From positions 1,964,250-2,028,249 of the forward strand of contig CM055064.1 of the NCBI GenBank assembly GCA_029204045.2: 64,000 bases of DNA, read 5' to 3'. Positions 1 to 10,882 of the stretch are shown piece after piece; positions within the stretch are counted from its first letter, which is position 1, and the number at the start of each line of letters is the position of its first letter. Made by a program: the position numbers and the translations under genes. Below the pieces are notes generated by a model. That model did not search any database. It was not told the DNA's origin and saw nothing but the letters and a program-made list of their open reading frames with translations. This stretch comes from Tillandsia leiboldiana. Taxonomy: Eukaryota; Streptophyta; Magnoliopsida; Poales; Bromeliaceae.

Positions 1-541
1 AAAATTGGTGGGGACTAAATGCAAAAAAATTTAGATTAAATAGTACATGCTACTTAGAGCGTATATCTTAGCCTTTATCGAACTAATAAAAACATCTTAT
101 TCATTGAATGAACAAAAATGAATAAAATATAAAATATAAATTTAAATTTACTTTAATATTGTTCAGTTTAAATTCCCTGCATTCTAATTTCTTTAAGAAC
201 AAAAAAACTAAAATCAGCTCCGCAGAGCTAACGCAACCGATCGAGCCTCGAAATTTCAACTACATACGTTTACCGTCGGATCAAATGATCCAACGGCTAT
301 TAACCGCTTGCCACGTCACATGTGCATCTGCTTACACATCAGATCTCAACCGTCCGATTTCGATTGCCACGATCTCGTACTCTCCAATTAATTAATTAAT
401 TAATTAATTAATTAAATCTCGAGCTCTGGAGAAGGTTCTCCGCTACCCCGCTCTAGGTATAACTGTGGGAGAGCCAGAGCCAGAGCCAGAGCCAGAGAGA
501 GAGAGAGAGAGTTTGAATCGATTGCGACTGGAAATTTGGGG
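1..541 (+). promoter_or_regulatory. Derlin upstream region and 5'UTR
   Basis: AT-rich to about 200, then a moderately GC-rich proximal region leading into the Derlin start at 542. Visible elements are GCCACGTCA at 310-318 (reverse TGACGTGGC, an ACGT-core bZIP site of the kind bound by ER-stress bZIP factors), CCAACGGCT at 290-298, an (AATT)n tract at about 386-415, and a short AGAGCC hexamer tandem running into (GA)n at about 471-510 in the presumed 5'UTR. The transcription start was not determined. The regulatory reading is inference from motif and gene identity. Confidence 0.5.
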
Positions 542-3500
542 ATGTCGACTCCCGCGGAGTAAGTTCAAATTCTTTCTTAGAACCAAAATTTTGGTTTTTT
601 ATCCTCTAATTTTTGCCTGTTTAGGTTTTTGGTTTGATTTGGTTGCTTCCTAAAAAAATGGAGTTGATTAGGTTCATACGATCCAGATTTTGGTCTAATT
701 TGATTTTAATCTCCGAGAAATTGATGAAAAATCGATTTAGAGCTTGCGAGAAGGTAAAGAGTAGAGTGGTAGTTGTGATACATTGGCCTCCGAATTTGGG
801 GGAACTTTGTGTAGTTCATCCTGAGAGAAACTACATATTCCTATGATTTGCATTTGTTACTGCGGGGAGAATGATATGAAAATTGTTTTATGTGCGGATA
901 ATTACATACTTCTTGTATTGCTTTAGAAATTGATGCTGTATTGTATTGTTTTCTACTAGAAGGAGATTGTTCATGTTGATTTTCTATCTTTAAACTATGG
1001 CTAATACTAAATTTAGATGATATTTAGATTGCATATTTAATCTGAGTTGAAGCCAAACTAGTTATCTCTAGAAAATCCTTGCATGCTACTCTATATTTTT
1101 CGTAGGCAATTTACTTGCACATGTTGTAAAATAAGCAGTGCTTCGTAATTTTTAAGATACTCTCATATAAGTTCGCGTCCTGCATGAGAGGATATCGCGC
1201 CATGGGCGTGACCATTAGGCATTATGTGATACTGTTTAGGCTCTGAGAGTGCAAACTTGTCTGTAGATTATATATGTTATATGCCTTATAATACACAAAC
1301 AGGCATTTTTTTTATTTATTTGTGTATTTGCTATCGTCGTGTGTAGTTTATGGCAAAAATTAACCATTCTTCGCTAGTGACAGCTAGTCTGCTTAGGTCT
1401 AAGTTCTAAGTGTTTTTTATTCTTTCAGATACTATAAGTCGCTTCCACCGGTGAGCAAGACCTATGGCACAGTTTGTGTGTTGACCGCTGCCGCATGCCA
1501 GTTGGGTCTCTTGAGTCCTTTACATATTGCTTTAATTCCTGAGCTAGTATTTAAGCACTTTCAGGTACTCTTTCCCTGCTTTTGTGATTTTCAGTTTTTA
1601 TTTTCTTTGTTTCTTTTGGCGAAATCTACTAAAAGGATTATAGCGTAGTCAGTTACCAGCTGACTTTCTTTATTTGGCCTGGATTGCTTGATGTATCGGT
1701 CGTAGATATTCCTAGGTCATGCTATAAACTCATACATTCTCATAAAAAGAATAAAGACAATTAGTTCCCGAGCGGAATATGCTTGTCATACCTCCCATAC
1801 CTGGTTTCTTGTTTAACATGATTGGAATAAAAGGCCTCTAACATGCAATAATACGGCATTTGTTTTCTTGAGTTATGCAATTATCTGTCAGTATTTGCAT
1901 AAAATTAGGCCTTTCTGACTTATGTATTTGACTATTAGTGTTTCATTTTAAATGAATCTACTGCATGAAGGTATAATCCTTTTCTTTTAATTATCTTATC
2001 ACTTTCTATGATCTGGTTACTTGGCTAAATTTATTTTACATTCTCATAAAATCTTGATCACGTTTGCCCTAGAATTTGCACTAAAGGACCGGTTGAGTGG
2101 TTGGCTTGTGTTATTGAGTCTGTTTACGCCCAAGGTTTAGTGTCCCTTTTGCGTAATGTGCAGCATCTTTCCAGATCCAACTGTCTCCACTTTGCTGAGG
2201 ATTCATCTCCTTATTTATCATTCCTAACCTCATTTGGACTCCGTTAGGGACATTAGCTATAAAAGGGTCCTTTTGTTCAATCCACTATACACAAGAATTG
2301 AGATTAACAAAGGGCAGTTTATTTTATTCTAAGTTAGGGTTTGAAATACTTGCAGACCAAAGAGAAAACTGCAAGCTTTCAGTTAGTTGTATAATTTCTT
2401 AGCTGTATGCTATTTACATGGCAAGAGAATCTCAACATTTACGGCAATGTTGTATTTAGTTTAGCAACTTTTATGAGTTTTTCTTTAACTGTTGATCCAT
2501 GTGGGAGAGTATGCCTTATAATCTTCATTTTGTTTACATTTGGCATATTTGACATGCAATTTCAGAATTTGTTTGTCAGACATAATCATTTTATCTGAAA
2601 ACTGTCTTCAAACTGAATGACTGTCGAAAGCCCTGCAAATCTAATTTACTGGTTTATAATACGACTTAATTGTTAGAGGTTTTAAATTAAGTATTGTTTG
2701 GAATAACTCTGTTCCTTATTCCTGTTTTGGTTAACCACCTTGGCAGATTTGGAGGTTGTTTACGAACTTCTTTTTCCTTGGGACATTTTCTATCAACTTT
2801 GGTATTCGCCTCCTTATGATGTGAGTTTTTAAAGTATCAAACTGGAAATAAAGTACAGTTATGGAGAATATTAGCTTATGCCGAATATTTCTGTCATGTA
2901 GAGCAAGATATGGTGTACAGTTGGAGAAGGGTCCATTTGAAAAACGTACTGCCGACTTCTTGTGGATGATGATATTTGGTGCCATTACTTTACTGGTCAG
3001 TGTTTGTTTCTGTAAAATTTTCATCTTGATGCTTGCTTACTCGACGAGAAAAGGTTGGTCAGTATACTTACTTTATTTACTATGATATCAGGCAGTATCT
3101 GCTATACCACCACTCTGGTCTCCGTTCTTAGGAATATCTATGGTTTTCATGCTTCTTTATGTTTGGAGTAGAGAGCATCCAAACGCACAAATAAGCATAT
3201 ATGGCCTGGTCAGCCTGAAGGTATGCTTTTCAATCTTCTTCTACTTCAATTTTTTTTTTTTCACTCATCAGCACATGGTTTGAGCTTGTCTATATTTTTA
3301 TTACAAGAAATTATCCAACACGGTCTTGTAGGCATTTTATCTACCTTGGGCGATGCTTGCATTGGATGTGATATTCGGTTCGCGTCTTATGCCTAATCTT
3401 CTGGGAATCGTTGCTGGGCATCTTTACTACTTCCTCACAGTGCTGCATCCGCTTTCTGGCGGAAGGAACATACTAAAGACTCCCCTCTGGGTGTATCCTT

Positions 3501-4400
3501 TCATGAGCATCATTCTTTTGAGCAGCCATTTAATTTCTATTTTTTTCATCGGGCAAAGTAAGTCAGCTAAATTTTTGGAGATGTGACGCCCCCAATAGTC
3601 CCACATCGGATGTGGATGGAATTGTGATTGGATTTATATGAGACTTGGACACTAGTAATAATAACTGGGCTTAAGCATTTTGGGCTGTGATTTGGGCCCA
3701 ACAAGTTATTATTGCTAGTGGGTCGGGTCGGGTCGTTACATTTAGTATCAGAGCCAATAACTAGCCGGAAGTGTGCGGCGAGTCTCGGCTGAGCCTAGGT
3801 CTAGATGACAGGGCTAGCGAGACGAGTCTCACATCGTCTGGTGATCTTGGGCTGCTGTGTGTGTGTTTGGGCTGACGAGGACGTCAGGCCTAAACGGGGA
3901 GAGTCTGTGATGCCCCCAATAGTCCCACATCGGATGTGGATGGAATTGTGATTGGATTTATATGAGACTTGGACATTAGTAATAATAACTGGGCTTAAGT
4001 ATTTTGGGCTGTGATTTGGGCCCAATAAGTTATTATTGCTAGTGGGTCGGGCCGTTACAGGAGATCAACTTATTGAAATAAAAAATTGGAAATGATGTTC
4101 ACATATGTACTCCACCAGAAATTCTCTATACCTACAAAATCTGATCATTCATATTTGTCCCATGCTTGCAAAATTAACCCAATTTAAAACAAATAGTTTC
4201 TAATACAAAACTAACCTCTTCCTATGTATTAGCCGACTCTCCAACTTAAGATTAAGTCCAATGAAAACCTTGACCAAGTGAAATATAGACACAGATTAGT
4301 TGTGCGGTGGAGGTTGGGAGTGCAATCGAACACTCCAGTGCAACCTAGCAGCAGCTCCAGCGGCGCATTCAGGGGAAGAAGCTACAGACTCAACAGATAA
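542..4400 (+). CDS. Derlin (DER1-like ER membrane protein), 7 exons
   Basis: Rhomboid-like pseudoprotease of the ER membrane that takes part in retrotranslocation of misfolded proteins for ER-associated degradation. Coding exons: 542-558, 1429-1564, 2747-2820, 2902-2995, 3092-3220, 3332-3492 and 4289-4400. Every intron is GT..AG and the frame stays open across all junctions, giving 240 aa, the usual size for plant Derlin-1. The start is MSTPAEYYKSLPPVSKTYG, the family N-terminus. The WR motif falls at residues 53-54, AGHLYYF at 178-184, and the protein ends FRGRSYRLNR (231-240), the conserved plant Derlin tail resembling a p97-binding box. Hydrophobic stretches alternate as expected for a polytopic protein. 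Intron 6 carries a 483-bp TRIM insertion including its target duplication. A TGACGTGGC-type box upstream fits ER-stress control. The paralogue number is not assignable. Confidence 0.93.
3582..3740 (+). repeat. 5' LTR of intronic TRIM
   Basis: 159 bp, TG..CA ends. It contains AGTCCCACATCGGATGTGGA, whose CCACATCGGATGTGG core is a short palindrome. Confidence 0.9.
3906..4059 (+). repeat. 3' LTR of intronic TRIM
   Basis: 154 bp, near-identical partner of the LTR at 3582-3740, followed directly by target duplication GGAGA. Confidence 0.9.
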
Positions 4401-5960
4401 ACAGGGTTGCATTTTCAAGATAAATTTCCTGTGATAATATATGAAGTTTTAAGTCGGTTTTTTTCACATAATATTCATTGAATTAGTTATGTTTTACTGA
4501 CTTATGTTGATCAAATTCAATGAATCTAATCTCACTCAATATCGCTTTCCACCTACTTATCTTTTTCTTTCCTTTGCCTGGGAGAATCAAGTTGGCTGGT
4601 ATATGTCTAACTTGCACTGTTGGATGTGGGTGTTTTAGATCTCCAGAATTATCACCATCTGTTTTTTAAATTCGTAGCATCAAGTTAGAAGAATTTTGCC
4701 CTCTATTTTATGATCTTATAAAATTCGATCGCCAAACTGGTGGATTTTAAGCGAGTGCTGGGTCCAATGGGATCGTGACAACTTTGATTGCTGTTCATCA
4801 AAGCAATCTGGTGACGTTGATACTTCATCTTTTAAATTATTGGAACAAGTTATTATGTTTGATCACATCAACTTTTCTCAACTTGATTGTACTTGTATGT
4901 TCTAATAATAATAAAGATTAGAGTACACCTGGTTTTTCTGGTGATGGGATGCTATTTATGCTGATGTTTAGTACAAATGTTACAAGAAAAGTTATTAGAA
5001 AATGAACAAATTCTTTTACTAATTACAATTTTTAGACTATTCAATTGATTTCGATTGCTAAAATAATTTAGTAAATATACTAAATTTATTTGCAATATTT
5101 GGTGGATTAAATTTTGCATGTCTCCTCGAATACAGTAAACCAAATTCTCATTTTTCCGTAAACCACTCTAAAAAAAAGTACTTTGGATCTCTTGAACCAA
5201 TTTTATATATTTTTAATGGGTTGATAGTGTATTTTTTTTTTATTAGTTGATATATTACGTTCAGTTTGTACATATATTAATAATATAAAAAATAATATTT
5301 TAAAAGATAAACAGTAGCATTCAATGCTTCCACTTAATTACTATCAATACTATTGACATAAATAGAGTTGGCGTAAAATATAGAGGTATATTTTTATATT
5401 TTGGGGTAAAAATATATAGAGTTATATTTTTAATTTTTTTTATAAAATTATAGAAATTCATGTGAGTGGCAATATTAATACGAAAATATTTTATCATACT
5501 TTTTCACCTCATGTAATATAATTTTATTTTAATTTATTAAAAAAAAATACCAACATGCCTAAACTTTTTTTTTTGTTTTTTTGTTTTTTTTGAGAAAAAC
5601 ATGCTTAAACTTCAACGTAATTTAGTATCGAACCCCGAATTTTCAAATCGAAATTATATTACCCGAATGCAAATTCAACTTAAATCGCTTTATCGTACAT
5701 AGCTCTAACATTTTTCAAAAAATAAATTATAAATTAATTATTTGTCGGGGAAAATGTCACATTTCGGTGCTCTAAAAATCCCTTAAAAAGAAAAAATCGC
5801 TTTTATTCGCTTCCGCGTTTTGTTCACGCAAACAACCTCCTTTTTAGGGAGCGAGATTTTAGGGAGCGAGATTTCATCGTTCCGCACAGCGAGAGCTTCG
5901 CGAGAGAGCTCGAAGAAGAAGAAGAAGAAGAAGAAGAAGAGGAGTAAGAAGAAGAAGACG
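4401..5960 (+). other. Derlin 3' flank and profilin upstream region
   Basis: No further gene recognised. The first few hundred bases are presumably Derlin 3'UTR (AATAATAATAAAG near 4905 could serve polyadenylation). The segment 5150-5760 is AT-rich with poly-T tracts. The last 150 bases become GC-richer, and a (GAA)n run at about 5911-5958 lies directly before the profilin start, probably in its 5'UTR. Confidence 0.5.
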
Positions 5961-8900
5961 ATGTCGTCGTGGCAAGCGTACGTCGACGATCATCTGATGT
6001 GCGAGATCGACGGCCAGCATCTCTCCTCCGCCGCCATTCTCGGCCACGATGGTAGCGCCTGGGCTCAGAGCCCTAATTTCCCTCAGGTATATGCATGATT
6101 TGTGTACGATTTGGTTCGATTTGATGCTTAGGTTGTGATTCGACTAACCGCGAATTCGTAGTTGATGGATCGGATCGGCGTTGAGTGATCTCTGCTGTGG
6201 ACCGATTGCTTTGTGATGATCTCAGTTCGTTTTTTTATTAGTTTTTTATTTTTATTTTGCGTGCAATTATTACTTTGTTTGGTGGATCAGAGGTAGTATG
6301 AGCCACTTCGCATGCTAAGGGGATCAGATCAAGTGATTCAAGACTCTTTTCGTCTTTGTATGTTGTTTATTTGATAATTTATGCAATTTTTAGTTGTAAT
6401 TTCATGATATTTTGTTTGCTCTTAGATGAGTAGCTGTATTAGCGAATGATTTAAATGAACGATGCCAAAAGATGTTTGAACAATAAATTTAAATAAATTA
6501 TAGATTTGAATAAAGAATAAGCAAAATCTCAGCCATAAACAGTGAATATAAACATAAACAAATGATATAATAAAACATATTGGCACCTTGTCAGAGTTGT
6601 TAATTTAAACGTGGCAAAAATGATAACAAAGTGCTGGTTTTAGTATAGTCGAGATAGAAATCCTTTCATTTTTTTCAAGTATAGCATGCGTGTGTACAGT
6701 TGCATACTATTAGTTTCCTTGAATCGAGAATTGGTGGTTAAGCCTACTAAAGATGTCAGCTTATCGATCTAACTTGCGTTGGGGATACTCAATGTTAGGA
6801 TGTTTGCTTTTACTACTAATAGATTGATATGTCTGGTAAGAAATTGTTTGATTTACGCAAAGACACCATTTTTGGTTCCTTAAAGTTCTCCGTGTTTCTT
6901 CTCTCCACATGTGGGAGCCCTTGTGTATATATTCACTGCACATGAGTCAATATAAAGAATTTGCAATGTAATCAATTTTATTCTCATAGCAACATGTATA
7001 AATTTCATTATTCTTGGATTTGCTGGATGGTTGTTTTATTATTATCTAATGCTAATTATTGCCATCTCATAGTTGCATATTTGTACAATATTTGTTTGTA
7101 GCTTATTGTCACGGACTTAAGCGAAATCGCTTATCGAGTCCGTGCGGCGCTCGCCTTCCTTCGCGAAGTGAGCAAGCCTACCTCTTTACTTGCTAGCTTG
7201 GACCTACTCGTCCTAAGACTAAGTACGAGAGAGAGAGAGAAAGAGAGAGTTTGAGGAATGCTATATTATATTTGAAGGTAGAAAGATTACAACTGAATTT
7301 CTAAGGAGTAAAGGTGGAGGCTACAACTATATATAGGTTGCTCGCCACCCAACTCTCGAACTCGCTCTGATACCAACTGTCATGGACTTAAAGCGAATTT
7401 GCTTGACAAGCCTGTGCGGCACTCACCTTCCTTGATGAAGTAAGCAAACCTGCCTCTCTATTTGCTCACTTCGCAAAGGAAAGCGGGCGCCGAACGAGCT
7501 TGACAAGCAATTTCACTTAAGTCCATGACATTATGCTGGCATGCTAATTGATAGTAATACTAAAAATCACAAAGTTCTCGACATTGCTCGTGATGCAATT
7601 TTTGATCAAATGTGCATAAGCAGAATCATATTTAAAAGGCACTTGAATTTGTAGATGATATATAAATTGTAAGACACCCTCAGGATTTGAAATAGTCCTA
7701 TATAAAGAAAAAAAATAGGGTTATACCTCTTAACCCGATTATAATATTTTGGACGGTGGTTAGGCCCAAAAGGTTAAGAGGGTTAAGCGTGCTAGAGCGA
7801 GAGTAGTTTTAGGATGGGTGACCTTCTGGGAAGTAGGGCGTCATAGTTCGTATCAGAGTCATTCACTAGCTGGAAATATGAGATGAGTCTAGGCTAAGCC
7901 ATAGTTATATAGCGGGCAGAATGCGGCTCCCCGGCTCATGACCGTTGTGGGTTGTGTGATTCCTCATAAAGTTGGTTAATGGCTAGCGAGACGAGTCTCA
8001 CATCATTTGGTGCTTGTGAATGTGCTTGAGCCCGACGAGGACGTCAGGACTTACAGAGGGAAGGAATGCAACATCCCTGGGATTTGAAATAATCCTATAT
8101 ACAGAAAAAAAAAGAAAGGACTAAACGTGGTGTGACTCCCCATAAAGTTGGCTAATGGCTAGTGAGAGACGAGTCTCACATCGTCTGGTGCTTGTGAATG
8201 TGCTTGAGCCCGACGAGGGCGTCAGGGCTTAAAGAGGGGAGGAATGCGACACCCCTAGGATTTGAAATAGTCCTATATAAAGAAAAAAAAAAAGAGGACT
8301 AAATCTCTTAACCTGGCTATAGCATTTTGGACGGTGGTTAGGCTCAAGGGGTTAAGAGGGTTAAGCGTGCTAGAGCTAGAATAGTTCTAGGATGGGTGAC
8401 CCTATGGGAGGCGGGACGTCTCAGTAACCTCTTAAATTTCTTTGCTTTACTTCATAAGAAAATGTAATAGCCACATTCACAATTGAGGCTGGGGTGTTAT
8501 GGAAACATGAAGGTTCCTAGTAAAACTATGAAAATTTAATGTACCGTAGTTGGGTAATGATGTAGATTGCAAAGAAGCTGAATAAGTGTGTGGTGCTTTT
8601 ATGCTTTGTGATTGACTTGTTTTACTAAGTGCCTTTAGGAGAGAAGTTGCTCAAATATTCTTGTGTGTGAAAACTTTTTTTTTTTGGGCTGGCCAAGGAA
8701 ATCTTGAAAATGCCTTTTTCTGGGACCAAAACCTTAGACTTTGCAACGTAAATTATTGCTGAGAGAGAGTTTTGATTCTTGTAACCTGCACCTAAAGATT
8801 AGAAGATAGAAAAGTGCTATGATGACTTTTTGTGTTGTCAAAAATTGCATAGCCAACTAACTCATTGGCCCCCTCAATGGGAGAATGTTGTATTCACATA

Positions 8901-9967
8901 ACTGCTTTATTTTTCCCGGGGGAACAAAAATGCTTTATTCATGTTAGTCTTCTCACCCCCCTCGCCCCTTCAATGAATATCCCTTTAATATAGGCATTTT
9001 ATGATCTGAGAAACAAAAAGAAAAAGAGCCACAGATGGGTTATTTGTCACTGATTTAATGGAAAATTTCGTGGAACTGCCTTTTGTTTACAAGGAACCAC
9101 TCTTGTTGTTACCGTCTCCTTGTTTCTTTTCTTCCCCTCCAATTTGTTTTGTCTAATAATGAACTATGTTTTAGTAATCTTATTTTAGCATGTAAAGATT
9201 CAATTCCTCAGACTACTTTATCACTATCACCTCTGATCACCAGAGTTTACATCAAATATGGTAGCAATGCCTTGATGCTACTACTTAGATGGTAGCAGAT
9301 TGGAGAGGTGATGCATCTGAAAGAACATTAGTAGTAATTACATTCACTTTAAAGATCTGATTCAATAGCTTGATTGAAGTCTGTTGTTGTTTCTATGTTG
9401 GTTGTTTCGCTTCTCTAACTAGTTTCCTTTTTCCACTCATCATCTTCTCTTTATCAAAATACCTATAAATTACTGCAATCAAAATCTGCAGATAGTTTGT
9501 CTTTTACTTTGAACGATCTATAGTCATTTCTGCTTTTACCATTATAATTTATAGATATTAGCTTCCATGTCCGGTAAGTCCATACATATTGCAATGCAAC
9601 CCCATATATACATCATGCTCCTGTACGTACATGTTCTTACTATCAAAGATTGGTTTTACTATGTTCTAACCTTGCCTGCTTGGCTAGCGTAAGTTCTATA
9701 CACCTGTTCTTACAATAGTAGCGTAAGTTCTATACACCTATTCTTACAATAGTTTGTCTTATCATGTGAACACATGAGCTGTTAAAAATGACCAACACCC
9801 CCAAGATTGGTTTTACTATGTTCTAACCTTGCCTGCTTGGCTAGAGTAAGCACTATACACCTATTCTTACAATAGTATGTCTTACCGGCCATCCCAAAAA
9901 AAAGAACAAAGAAAAAAAAAACCCTATAGGAAAAAAAATAAATAAATCCAAACACCAAATTATAAAT

Positions 9968-10010
<43 letters not shown>

Positions 10011-10882
10011 AAGAAATCCTTGCTTGGCTCTTGTGCTGAAGCCAACGTATGCAGATGGTATAACTACATATCAGAAACACTTTGTAGTAATCAGCATCTT
10101 TACTGATTTTCATTTATTTACTGTATTAACTTTTTGTTTGTATTTGGCAGTTCAAGCCTGAAGAGATTAGTGCCATTTTGAATGACTTTGACAACCCTGG
10201 ATCTCTTGCTCCAACTGGTTTATACCTTGGCGGTACAAAATACATGGTCATCCAAGGAGAGCCAGGGGTTGTCATTCGAGGAAAGAAGGTTTGAACTACT
10301 CCGTGTTCCATCTTTTTTGTGGAGTGCGTTTTTCATTTTCCACTCACCTTATCGTATCCAAAGTACAGTCAATTAATGTTTGAAAGTTCGACAGTTTCTT
10401 GTGCTTGAGCATCTTTTTCCTCTTGTATGCATCATACGAAGAAATGAATGAAATGCATACGAAGAGAATCAGTTTAGCGAAGTTAACAGCTGACAACCCA
10501 AAAAAAAAGAGAGAAGAAATTACTAGCCAATAGGATTGCTTACATGCCAGTTTTCATAATGGAAGATTTTCCAATTCAGTGATGAAAAGAGTGCTAGTTA
10601 GTTCTGTGCAATCTCTGAAGAATTCCGTAGGCTTCTAGTTTTGGATTTTCCATTTAACATGGTGCAATCACTTTTTGTTTTAATTTTTTTTTTGCCTATT
10701 TATGTAGATAGAACAAGTTTGGTTATTTTCTTTCTGTTTCCTTATAGGGTACTGGAGGTGTTACTGTGAAGAAAACTAATCTTGCTTTGATCATTGGTGT
10801 CTATGACGAACCAATGACTCCTGGCCAATGCAACATGGTAGTCGAGAGGCTCGGAGATTATCTTATCGAGGAGGGCTTTTAA
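5961..10882 (+). CDS. Profilin, 3 exons
   Basis: Small cytosolic actin-monomer-binding protein that also binds poly-proline and phosphoinositides; plant profilins are well-known pan-allergens. Exons: 5961-6086, 10151-10288 and 10748-10882, with GT..AG introns in phase 0, the standard plant profilin structure. The product is 132 aa, beginning MSSWQAYVDDHLMC and ending GDYLIEEGF, against a family length of about 131. Conserved blocks include LAPTGLYLGGTKYMVIQGE in exon 2 and YDEPMTPGQCNMVVERLGDY in exon 3. The cysteines at 14 and 116 match the conserved plant pair. Intron 1 is about 4 kb, lengthened by two TRIM elements and other repeats, so transcription must run through them. Confidence 0.96.
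7107..7530 (-). mobile_element. Minus-strand TRIM with palindromic LTR, profilin intron 1
   Basis: The full LTR is 7378-7530 (TGTCATGGACTTAA to TTAAGTCCATGACA). Two bases to its left lies GCTCTGATACCA at 7364-7375, the reverse complement of an initiator tRNA-Met primer-binding site, so the element reads on the minus strand. The second LTR, starting TGTCACGGACTTAA at 7107, matches only about the first 75-80 bases. The internal part has no reading frame of note and includes a GA-rich tract. TTAT occurs immediately outside both ends (7103-7106 and 7531-7534), a possible target duplication. The complete LTR is an imperfect palindrome over nearly its whole length. Confidence 0.75.
7781..7834 (+). 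repeat. 5S rRNA-derived module in left Cassandra LTR
   Basis: Covers the region of 5S rRNA that carries the internal RNA polymerase III promoter (A box/IE/C box): AGCGTGCTAGAGCGAGAGTA and then AGGATGGGTGACC followed by CTGGGAAG. It is a partial 5S-like sequence in a transposon, not an rRNA gene. Confidence 0.85.
8359..8410 (+). repeat. 5S rRNA-derived module in right Cassandra LTR
   Basis: Second copy of the 5S-like segment, more diverged than the left copy (AGAGCTAGAATAG in the middle box; CTATGGGAG after GGTGACC). Confidence 0.8.
9647..9887 (+). repeat. Duplicated segment in profilin intron 1
   Basis: The segment starting AGATTGGTTTTACTATG at 9647 recurs at 9804 with high identity. Within the first copy a 34-bp unit (GCGTAAGTTCTATACACC..) is tandemly duplicated at 9687-9720 and 9721-9754. 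Confidence 0.8.
9971..10008 (+). repeat. (CA)n microsatellite
   Basis: 19 CA units, in profilin intron 1 about 140 bp before exon 2. Confidence 0.95.

Larger units (their letters stand above)
3582..4059 (+). mobile_element. TRIM retrotransposon in Derlin intron 6
   Basis: Non-autonomous miniature LTR element with no coding capacity. The 5' LTR is 3582-3740 (starts TGTGACGCCCCC, ends CGTTACA) and the 3' LTR is 3906-4059 (starts TGTGATGCCCCC, ends CGTTACA). They are nearly identical apart from a few substitutions and one 5-bp GGGTC unit extra in the 5' copy. A primer-binding site matching the initiator tRNA-Met complement (TAGTATCAGAGCC) follows the 5' LTR, and a purine-rich tract (about 3892-3905) precedes the 3' LTR. 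The element is flanked by the target duplication GGAGA at 3577-3581 and 4060-4064. It lies in the same orientation as Derlin and does not touch the exon borders. Confidence 0.92.
7668..8423 (+). mobile_element. Cassandra-type TRIM with 5S-like LTRs, profilin intron 1
   Basis: Non-coding LTR element. The left LTR (7668-7843, TGTAAGACACCC..) and right LTR (8245-8423, TGCGACACCCCT..GTCTCA) each contain a segment matching the 3' half of 5S rRNA, including GGTTAAGCGTGCTAGAGC and GGATGGGTGACC, at 7781-7834 and 8359-8410. A primer-binding-site-like CGTATCAGAGTC follows the left LTR. A third, truncated LTR start lies at about 8067-8127 and is followed by a second copy of the end of the internal domain, so this is a rearranged LTR-internal-partial LTR-internal-LTR structure. 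No clear target duplication was seen. The 5S-bearing LTR is the defining mark of Cassandra elements. Confidence 0.88.

Noticed and set aside
7781..8410. 5S rRNA gene
   Set aside because: Only the 3' half of 5S is present, inside LTRs of a Cassandra-type element; no full-length 5S unit or terminator array.
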